From assembly GCA_910578575.1 (NCBI GenBank), contig CAJTQP010000064.1, positions 1-13,576 on the forward strand: DNA of 13,576 nt, written 5' to 3'. Made by a program: the position numbers and the translations under genes. The notes beneath the pieces are model-generated. The model worked only from the letters and a program-made list of their open reading frames with translations, did no database searches and was not told where the DNA came from. Below are positions 6,237-10,880 of this stretch, piece by piece. Positions within the stretch are counted from its first letter, which is position 1, and every line of letters starts with the position of its first letter. The stretch comes from an uncultured Oscillospiraceae bacterium. Its GTDB lineage: Bacteria; Bacillota; Clostridia; Oscillospirales; Oscillospiraceae.

Positions 6237-6800
6237 ATGGGATATTTGGCACTGTTTTTTCTGGCGGTGGGGTTGTCCATGGACGCCTTCGCGGTGTCCG
6301 TGTGCAAGGGCCTGGCCTTGGGGAACAAGGTCTCCCTGGGCCGGGCCTGCGTGCCGGGGCTCTGGTTCGGGGGCTTTCAAGGTTTGATGCCCCTGCTGGG
6401 CTGGCTGCTGGGCTCCCGCTTTGCCCAGTATATCACCGCCATAGACCACTGGATCGCCTTCGGGCTGCTGGCCTTTTTGGGGTTCAACATGCTCCGGGAG
6501 GCCAGGGCCGGGGAGGCGGAAGGGGCCAGCGCCTCCCTGGGCTTTGGGGAGATGCTGGCCTTGGCGGTGGCCACCAGCATCGACGCCTTGGCGGTGGGGA
6601 TCACCTTCGCCTTTCTGGAGGTGGAGATCCTGCCGGCGGTGGCCTGTATCGCCGGGACCACCTTTGCGCTGTCCACCGCCGGGGTGAAGCTGGGAAGCCT
6701 CTTCGGCCTGCGCTACCGGGCCAAGGCCCAGTTTTTTGGCGGTGGCATCCTCATGCTGTTGGGGGTCAAGATTTTACTGGAGGGTCTGCATCTGCTCTGA
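6237..6800 (+). CDS. mntP: manganese efflux pump MntP
   Basis: This 187-aa inner-membrane protein is the usual MntP/YebN length and exports Mn2+ to prevent toxicity. It has six hydrophobic segments arranged as two related halves. Each carries the acidic family motif: GLSMDAFAVSVCKGLAL near the N-terminus and ATSIDALAVGITFAF in the middle. The start is ATG 6237, with GGGAGG six bases upstream; an in-frame GTG at 6219 lies before that site and is rejected. No clear promoter lies in the 60 bp after the ABC terminator, and no yybP-ykoY manganese riboswitch can be seen there, although one often precedes mntP. The SLH gene follows after 23 bp, so the two are probably cotranscribed. Confidence 0.95.
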   Translation: MGYLALFFLAVGLSMDAFAVSVCKGLALGNKVSLGRACVPGLWFGGFQGLMPLLGWLLGSRFAQYITAIDHWIAFGLLAFLGFNMLREARAGEAEGASASLGFGEMLALAVATSIDALAVGITFAFLEVEILPAVACIAGTTFALSTAGVKLGSLFGLRYRAKAQFFGGGILMLLGVKILLEGLHLL

Positions 6801-6823
6801 CCCGATACAAAGGAGAAGACACC

Positions 6824-7858
6824 ATGAAAAAAGTATGCGTACTGTTCCTGGCCTTGACCCTGTGGGTGGGGCTCAGCTGCCCCGCCCTGGCGGCCAACAG
6901 CGGGGAGAAGGAGACCGCCGCCTGGAGCCTCTACGAGCTGGGCCTGCTGCAAGGCAACGGGGTGGACAGCGAGGGCTTCCCCCTCTTCGACCTGGACAAG
7001 GCCCCGGACCGGGCCCAGAGCGTCACCATGCTGGTGCGCCTGCTGGGAGCGGAGGAGGAAGCCCAGGCCGGGGACTGGGAGACCCCCTTCACCGACCTGC
7101 CGGAGTGGGCGGAGCCGTACATAGGCTATGCCTTTGCCAAGGGCTTGACCACCGGCCGGGGCGGGGAGCGCTTCGACCCGGACAGCCCCGTGAGCGCCAC
7201 GGAATACCTGACCTTTGTGCTCCGGGCCTTGGGGTACAGCTCCGAGACGGACTTTGCCTGGGACGAGGCCTGGAAGCTCTCGGACAAGCTGGGCTTCACC
7301 AAGGGGGAGTATACCTCCAACACCGAGTTTTTGCGGGGGGATCTGGCCTGGGTATCTTGGAATGCCCTGGAGGTGAAGCCCAAGGGGAACAGCAAGACCC
7401 TGCGCCAGGTGCTGGGGCTGCCGGACGGCAAGGACGCCTGCCGCTGGGAGGAGACGGTGCGCACCTGTCAGGAGAACCGCTTGGTGCTCTCCTTTGCCGC
7501 CACCAAGGATAGTCCCAAAACCTATACCAAGTTTGTCGTGGACAGCGCCACGGTGAATGGGATTCCCTGTACCATTGAGCAGTACAGCAGTACCAAGGAG
7601 GTCACCGACCACTGCAAGAAGCGCAGCGAGGCGGAGAAAGTGGAGTTCTCCCTGCCCGGCGCCTTTGCACTGGCCTATCTGCGCTACGACGAGGCAGCGG
7701 CGAAAGCGGCGGCCACGGAGACCGTGACGGAGAAGGGGGTGGAGTACCCGGTGATCGTGCTGCGGTTGAAGTGTAGCGGGACCCTGCCCAATGGGAAGCA
7801 GGTGGAGGAGCTGGCCATGTTGACCTATTATATCAATGGGTATAGTGGGCGGTTTTGA
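6824..7858 (+). CDS. secreted S-layer-homology (SLH) domain protein
   Basis: This 344-aa exported protein has a signal peptide likely cleaved after ALA (residue 23). Three SLH-like units follow. Residues 30-90 are the most degenerate. Residues about 94-148 are the clearest (FTDLPEWAEPYIGYAFAKGL, then FDPDSPVSATEYLTFVLRAL). Residues about 150-190 include WDEAWKLSDKLGF. SLH modules normally bind pyruvylated secondary cell-wall polymers, holding the protein on the surface. Residues about 205-344 form a domain I do not recognise, without membrane anchor or LPXTG signal. The start is supported by AAAGGAG nine bases upstream. The gene is probably cotranscribed with mntP, but I see no functional link. 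Confidence 0.88.
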   Translation: MKKVCVLFLALTLWVGLSCPALAANSGEKETAAWSLYELGLLQGNGVDSEGFPLFDLDKAPDRAQSVTMLVRLLGAEEEAQAGDWETPFTDLPEWAEPYIGYAFAKGLTTGRGGERFDPDSPVSATEYLTFVLRALGYSSETDFAWDEAWKLSDKLGFTKGEYTSNTEFLRGDLAWVSWNALEVKPKGNSKTLRQVLGLPDGKDACRWEETVRTCQENRLVLSFAATKDSPKTYTKFVVDSATVNGIPCTIEQYSSTKEVTDHCKKRSEAEKVEFSLPGAFALAYLRYDEAAAKAAATETVTEKGVEYPVIVLRLKCSGTLPNGKQVEELAMLTYYINGYSGRF

Positions 7859-7893
7859 GGGGGCCCCGCCTCTGTTGACGTGGCAGGGCCCCC
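7859..7893 (+). terminator. hairpin after the SLH gene, possible terminator
   Basis: GGGGGCCC (7859-7866) and GGGCCCCC (7886-7893) form an 8-bp stem starting directly after the TGA stop. No uridine run follows, so its strength as a terminator is doubtful; it may instead protect the mRNA 3' end. Confidence 0.45.
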
Positions 7894-7898
7894 AACGT

Positions 7899-8054
7899 GC
7901 GGGACGCCGAGGGCGGCGTCCCCTACAAGGACGCGCCGGTGTCCGCACCGCCCGTTGGTTCACAATGGACGTGGTTGGGCGTTTCCCTGTGAACTCTACC
8001 TGGCATGGGGGCATCCCACGGTGGATGTAGGGGACGGCGCCCTCGCTGTCCCGC
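7899..8054. repeat. inverted-repeat element, 29-bp ends (MITE-like or BIME-like)
   Basis: The segment 7899-7927 and the reverse complement of 8026-8054 agree at 26 of 29 positions and share a GCGGGAC start and a CGTCCCCTACA end. Each arm is itself a hairpin (GGGACGCC/GGCGTCCC in the left one). The 98-bp interior contains another inverted pair (GGTTCACA near 7960, TGTGAAC near 7990). No transposase is encoded. Short repeats with a GTAGGGGAC core are, from memory, common between genes in gut Clostridia. Open frames across it are not genes. Confidence 0.6.
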
Positions 8055-8113
8055 GGGTTCTCGCCCACCTGGAGGGTGGGGGATGGTTTTCCTCCAACGG
8101 TCCCTAAAGGCAC

Positions 8114-8141
8114 AAAAAAAGCCCCCTTTTGAAAGGGCGGC
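8114..8141 (-). terminator. orphan leftward terminator
   Basis: On the minus strand a stem of GCC-CCCTTT and AAAGGG-GGC with one bulged base is followed by seven uridines (A-run at 8114-8120). It faces leftward, yet no minus-strand gene lies upstream of it before 9973. It is either the tail of a lost gene or a component of the neighbouring repeat. Confidence 0.6.
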
Positions 8142-8332
8142 GAAGCCGGGTGAGGATTGCCTCCGGGCATCCAACGTTGTTTTCCCACCATGTTGTGCGG
8201 GGACCCACAGGAAACGACGTTCCAACCGCCCCTCATTTTTGTGTCAACAAGTCCCACAGCCTGTCGGCGCTGTTCAACTGTTTTAGACGAAGTTGTATCA
8301 GTTCTTCCAACTCCTACCAATAAAATTACCTG
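8142..8332. other. intergenic region without a supported gene
   Basis: No frame on either strand has a ribosome binding site with plausible protein composition. Base composition shifts from GC-rich (repeat-like) to AT-rich towards 8300, where the next promoter begins. A minus-strand frame running through here is open only by chance and continues into antisense of the SLH gene. Confidence 0.5.
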
Positions 8333-8361
8333 TTTACAGGATTCAAGAGAAATAGTATAAT
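8333..8361 (+). promoter_or_regulatory. sigma-A promoter of the 54-aa protein gene
   Basis: The -35 is TTTACA (8333-8338), the spacer is 17 bp, and the -10 is a perfect TATAAT (8356-8361). The start near 8368 gives a 39-nt leader containing AAAGGAGG. Confidence 0.82.
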
Positions 8362-8406
8362 AACAGAACCCAAAGCTTACCCACACTATGAAAGGAGGCC
8401 CATCCC

Positions 8407-8571
8407 ATGAGTATGACAGACAAACAATTTCAGAGCTGGGTCCGCTTTCTTCTGGGCGATTTGAAGGATTTGGAACAGGAAACTGATCCGGAGAAACAAA
8501 AGGCCAAGCTGAAAGAGATCATGGACAATCTGCAAAAGACCTTAGAAGATGAAAGAACGTTTCATAACTAG
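8407..8571 (+). CDS. small 54-aa protein of unknown function
   Basis: The peptide reads MSMTDKQFQSWVRFLLGDLK and continues with a highly charged helix (DLEQETDPEKQKAKLKEIMD), ending DERTFHN. It has no signal peptide or membrane segment; it is probably a soluble, mostly alpha-helical acidic/basic protein. Confidence comes from its expression signals: a near-consensus promoter, AAAGGAGG eight bases before the ATG, and a strong hairpin that contains the TAG stop. It is a single-gene transcription unit with A+T-richer codons than its neighbours, which may indicate separate acquisition. The 'MTDKQF..W.RFLL.DL' opening resembles small hypothetical proteins I recall from clostridial mobile elements, but I cannot assign a function. 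Confidence 0.8.
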   Translation: MSMTDKQFQSWVRFLLGDLKDLEQETDPEKQKAKLKEIMDNLQKTLEDERTFHN

Positions 8572-8603
8572 CCCGCCGCGGGAGCCTTCCTGCGGCGGGC
8601 TAG
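8568..8603 (+). terminator. terminator-like hairpin of the 54-aa protein gene
   Basis: CTAGCCCGCCGC (8568-8579) pairs perfectly with GCGGCGGGCTAG (8592-8603) around a 12-base loop. The stem includes the stop codon. Only TTAGGTT follows, so the uridine tract is poor. Confidence 0.65.
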
Positions 8604-8629
8604 TTAGGTTCAATCCTACTCCCTCCAAT

Positions 8630-8683
8630 CAGTTATATCGAAAAAACAAGGGCAATTCCTCAATTTTATCAGATATATCGAAA
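8630..8683. repeat. paired direct repeats, CAGNTATATCGAAA
   Basis: Two 14-bp direct repeats (8630-8643 and 8670-8683) differ at one base and are spaced exactly 40 bp, about four helical turns. They lie in the AT-rich region before the 92-aa protein gene. They look like a tandem regulator-binding site. A clear promoter could not be placed between them and the gene. Confidence 0.45.
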
Positions 8684-8745
8684 GAATTTCCCCTGTATAA
8701 ACCACCCCGCCCCTGCCCATACTCTCCAGGAAGGGAGTGGCAGCT

Positions 8746-9024
8746 ATGGTAAAAGGTGTGACCCGCCAAGTGGTCGTTGTGAAATCCCCCGCCCCAAAAA
8801 TCGACGAGGCCATCTTTCTCCTCCGGGAGCCTGTGGCCCCGGAACCCTCCTCAGAACGGGAGGTACTGCGTCAGGCCCTTCGGGTGGCGGACGAGTACAT
8901 TCTCCAAAACACCCCCCATGGCCGGCGGCGGCGGATGGTCCAGCCCATCCTGTTCACCCTCCTGGGCTGTGGTCTGGCCTCGGCGCTGTGGGGGGCGGCA
9001 CTTTTCTTTTCCTGGCCGTTGTGA
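8746..9024 (+). CDS. 92-aa protein with C-terminal membrane anchor, unknown function
   Basis: The N-terminal part (1-60) opens with MVKGVTRQVVVVKSPAPKID followed by EAIFLLRE, a pattern I recall from small conserved hypothetical proteins of Clostridia. A basic patch, RRRR (60-63), precedes one hydrophobic segment (about 67-90) ending at the C-terminus. That gives a tail-anchored topology with the N-terminal domain in the cytoplasm by the positive-inside rule. AAGGGAG eight bases before ATG 8746 selects this start over GTG 8737, which overlaps that site. The kinase-like gene starts 39 bp after its stop, so they may be one transcript. Function unknown. Confidence 0.8.
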   Translation: MVKGVTRQVVVVKSPAPKIDEAIFLLREPVAPEPSSEREVLRQALRVADEYILQNTPHGRRRRMVQPILFTLLGCGLASALWGAALFFSWPL

Positions 9025-9062
9025 TAAAATAGGGACACTTTTTGGAAAAGAGGTCCCATTTT

Positions 9063-9569
9063 ATGAACAATGTTATCCTCATCGGGATGCCCGGCGTGGG
9101 CAAAAGTACCCTGGGTGTCCTGTTGGCCAAGACCTTAGGGCTGGGTTTCGTGGACACGGACCTGTTGATCCAGGCCCAAGAGGGGCAGCTTCTCCGGGAG
9201 CTCATCGGCACCCTGGGCAGCCAGGGCTTTCTGGCCCTGGAGGAACAGGTCTGTGCCGCCCTGGCCCTGGAACAGACGGTGATCGCCACCGGGGGCAGTG
9301 TGGTTTACGAGCCCAAGGCCATGGCCCACCTGAAAGCCCTGGGCACGGTGGTGTATTTGAAGCTGGACTACGAACCCCTGGCCCAGCGCCTGGGGAATCT
9401 ACAGCTGCGGGGGGTGGTCCTCCAGCCGGGGCAGACCCTGGAAACCCTCTACCAGGAGCGGGTCCCCCTCTACCGGCAGTATGCCGACATCACCGTAGAC
9501 TGCGGCGGCAAGGACATCGAGGCCAGCTTGGCCCAGGTGCTGGCGGCCCTGGCGGCAGAGCAGCCATAA
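9063..9569 (+). CDS. shikimate kinase-like P-loop kinase, divergent
   Basis: This 168-aa protein has the length and layout of shikimate kinase, which phosphorylates shikimate in the chorismate pathway. Walker A GMPGVGKST (8-16), the DTD pair (Asp31, Asp33), and ERVPLYRQYAD (132-142, with Arg133 matching the nucleotide-side ER.PLY motif) are present. Two hallmark positions differ. The shikimate-binding FR..E is FLALE (56-60), and GGG is GGS (77-79). The lid region LQLRGVVL also lacks the usual RPLL. These changes fit a clostridial subfamily that is generally annotated as shikimate kinase but may have another substrate. The start at 9063 follows AGAGGT by eight bases; an in-frame TTG at 9042 is rejected. 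No other aro gene is nearby. Confidence 0.85.
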   Translation: MNNVILIGMPGVGKSTLGVLLAKTLGLGFVDTDLLIQAQEGQLLRELIGTLGSQGFLALEEQVCAALALEQTVIATGGSVVYEPKAMAHLKALGTVVYLKLDYEPLAQRLGNLQLRGVVLQPGQTLETLYQERVPLYRQYADITVDCGGKDIEASLAQVLAALAAEQP

Positions 9570-9600
9570 GAAAAGACCGGGTATCCCCGGTCTTTTCTTA
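9567..9600. terminator. bidirectional terminator between convergent genes
   Basis: TAAGAAAAGACCGGG (9567-9581) pairs perfectly with CCCGGTCTTTTCTTA (9586-9600) around TATC. Both strands read a T-rich arm after the G-C core, so it can end the kinase-like gene and the leftward XRE gene. The kinase stop codon lies inside the stem. Confidence 0.92.
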
Positions 9601-9619
9601 TGGCGAACCCGGCTGGGAT

Positions 9620-9973
9620 TCAGATCGCGGGCTTCTCCCCTGCGGTGCGCAGAGTTTCCTTCAGGGCCCGCATGGTGCCTGTGATGACCTTCAGCTCCCA
9701 GTGGCTGCAATCGGCCAACAGCTCCGTGGCCTCCCGCCGGAAGGCGTCTTTGGACTCCACCAGGCTGTCGCACAGCAGGTCGTCCACCGTCACCTCCAGG
9801 GCGTTGGCAATGTTCACCATCGTGGGAAGGCTCAGCTTCGTGGCGCCCCGCTCGATATGGGAGACGTTGGATGGCTCTTGATTGGACCGCTCCGCCAGGG
9901 CCTGTTGGGTCAGCCCCCGTGCCTTCCGAAACCGCCGGATCCTCACCCCAATCGCCTGATAATCAAGCTCCAT
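9620..9973 (-). CDS. XRE-family transcriptional regulator
   Basis: This 117-aa cytoplasmic DNA-binding protein has a Cro/C1-type helix-turn-helix at about residues 8-66. It shows RIRRFRKARGLTQQALAERS, then SNVSHIERGATKLSLPTMVN and IANALEVTVDDLL, the classic pattern. Residues 70-117 form a helical tail (ATELLADCSHWELKVITGTM), probably for dimerisation. The start at 9973 has AAAGAGGTG upstream; an upstream in-frame TTG at 9997 precedes that site and is rejected. The gene is divergent from the CAP-domain gene. Two near-identical palindromes in the shared promoter region are probably its operators, giving autoregulation and control of the CAP gene. The same leader holds a perfect Spo0A-box match. 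Ligand or signal unknown. Confidence 0.93.
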   Translation of the reverse strand: MELDYQAIGVRIRRFRKARGLTQQALAERSNQEPSNVSHIERGATKLSLPTMVNIANALEVTVDDLLCDSLVESKDAFRREATELLADCSHWELKVITGTMRALKETLRTAGEKPAI

Positions 9974-9989
9974 TTTTCCCACCTCTTTT

Positions 9990-9998
9990 TTCGACAAA
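9990..9998 (-). promoter_or_regulatory. Spo0A-box match in the xre leader
   Basis: The minus strand reads TTTGTCGAA, an exact match to the 0A-box consensus known from Bacillus (core TGTCGAA). It overlaps the predicted transcription start of the XRE gene (about 9995), a position that would suit repression by Spo0A~P. It is a single short site and may be chance. Confidence 0.35.
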
Positions 9999-10001
9999 GT
10001 T

Positions 10002-10030
10002 ATTGTATGTCCGATTCGGATATGTTAGAA
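10002..10030 (-). promoter_or_regulatory. promoter of the XRE regulator gene
   Basis: On the minus strand the -10 is TACAAT (10007-10002), with a weak -35, TTCTAA (10030-10025), 17 bp upstream. Operator 1 lies in the spacer, so regulator binding would block it. Confidence 0.5.
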
Positions 10031-10031
10031 T
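10003..10031 (+). promoter_or_regulatory. promoter of the CAP-domain gene
   Basis: The -35 is TTGTAT (10003-10008), the spacer is 17 bp, and the -10 is TAGAAT (10026-10031). The start is near 10038. It overlaps the leftward promoter almost base for base. Operator 1 is in its spacer and operator 2 just after its start site. Confidence 0.65.
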
Positions 10032-10052
10032 AGTTTATACGTCCGAATCGGA
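10010..10052. promoter_or_regulatory. twin operators of the XRE regulator (inferred)
   Basis: TCCGATTCGGA (10010-10020) and TCCGAATCGGA (10042-10052) are palindromes that differ only at the central base. Including flanks, they share TA(T/C)GTCCGA(T/A)TCGGATAT. Their centres are 32 bp apart, about three helical turns, which allows binding on one face of the helix. Placement across both divergent promoters is typical of an autoregulated XRE repressor. Confidence 0.75.
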
Positions 10053-10082
10053 TATATACTAACTTTCGGAAGAAGGATTCCC

Positions 10083-10745
10083 ATGAAAAAGCGGTGGCGT
10101 CTCCTGCCCCTGTGTCTCCTCCTGGCCCTGCTCCCTGCCACCGCCCTGGCGGCAGAGGGCCCCGTCGACACACAACATCTCAATTTTCTGCTCTACGCCA
10201 GCGTGACCTCCGCCCAGACGGCCCACAGCCTGGCGGATGCCCTCCTCCAGCGGGCCGCCTCCTGGGAGGACCTGGCTTCCAGGCCAGACCCAGGACAGGC
10301 CTGCCCAGACCAGGCGGCAGCGCTTTTGGAGGGCTTGAACGCTCTCCGGGAGACGCGGGGGCTTTCCCCCCTGTCCTGTTCCGCCGCCTTGACCAGCCAG
10401 GCCATGGAGCGGGCGGAGGCCTATACCCGTTCCCTCAGCCGTCCAGGGGGGCTGCGCCGGTTTTGCGGCGGCAACGACACCCCCTGCGCCGGAGGGCCAG
10501 GGGAAACCCGCGCCCTGGGGCAGACCCCCGCCGCCGTCCTGCGCGCCTGGCTGCGCAGGCCAGAGACCAGGGATACACTTTTGACTGATACCGATACCCA
10601 AGCGGGAAGCGGCTGTTTCCTGCAAAATGGGCGCTATTGTTGGGTGCTGCTGCTGGGCAGCGGCACCAGGTTTCGCGTTCTCCTCCCCCCTGGGGACCCC
10701 TGCCGTGGCCTGGCAGGGGGGCCTGTTCCTTCCAGGGGGGAATAA
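10083..10745 (+). CDS. secreted CAP (SCP/PR-1)-domain protein
   Basis: This 220-aa protein has a signal peptide (basic MKKRWR, hydrophobic core, cleavage near ALA at 21-23). A CAP-type domain covers about 80-195: LLEGLNALRETRGLSPLSCS, ALTSQAMERAEAYTRSLSRP, GETRALG, VLRAWLRRPETRDTLL, and YCWVLLLG. The two histidines usual in bacterial CAP cavities are not conserved: the H before RP is replaced in SLSRPGG, and SPGHR is RPETR. The Glu of 'gENia' survives as GETRALG. Several cysteines could form disulfides outside the cell. The role of bacterial CAP proteins is poorly defined. The start follows AGAAGGA by five bases. The gene is divergent from, and probably controlled by, the XRE regulator. Another annotator might leave it as hypothetical because the domain is degenerate. 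Confidence 0.8.
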   Translation: MKKRWRLLPLCLLLALLPATALAAEGPVDTQHLNFLLYASVTSAQTAHSLADALLQRAASWEDLASRPDPGQACPDQAAALLEGLNALRETRGLSPLSCSAALTSQAMERAEAYTRSLSRPGGLRRFCGGNDTPCAGGPGETRALGQTPAAVLRAWLRRPETRDTLLTDTDTQAGSGCFLQNGRYCWVLLLGSGTRFRVLLPPGDPCRGLAGGPVPSRGE

Positions 10746-10750
10746 ATCGG

Positions 10751-10787
10751 GAAGGCGCTGTCTCACCCTCCATGAGACAGCGCCTTC
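10751..10787. terminator. terminator between convergent CAP and spoIIE genes
   Basis: GAAGGCGCTGTCTCA (10751-10765) pairs perfectly with TGAGACAGCGCCTTC (10773-10787) around a seven-base loop, followed rightward by TATTTCTATT. It ends the CAP gene. Leftward, the only tail is CCGATTTATT, so its action on spoIIE is weaker. Confidence 0.85.
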
Positions 10788-10880
10788 TATTTCTATTCTG
10801 CCTTCGACGAAATTCTCAATATCTTGCGCATGACCTGTGCTATACTGCAAGAAACCCTGTATATTGTGCTCTAACCCCAA

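Noticed and set aside
7923..8225. Minus-strand 100-codon frame across the inverted-repeat region
   Set aside because: It runs through hairpins and a terminator, has no ribosome binding site, and looks like translated intergenic repeat.
4712..8386. Long leftward open frames opposite the ABC, mntP and SLH genes (4712-6148 and 6713-8386)
   Set aside because: Their composition is Gly/His/Gln/Pro-rich with no domain pattern, and they run through promoters, terminators and repeats of the real genes.
10788..10880. TATACT near 10841 and a TTCGACGAA motif near 10804 as a further promoter with 0A box
   Set aside because: No -35 at acceptable spacing and no downstream rightward gene; the region is between convergent genes.
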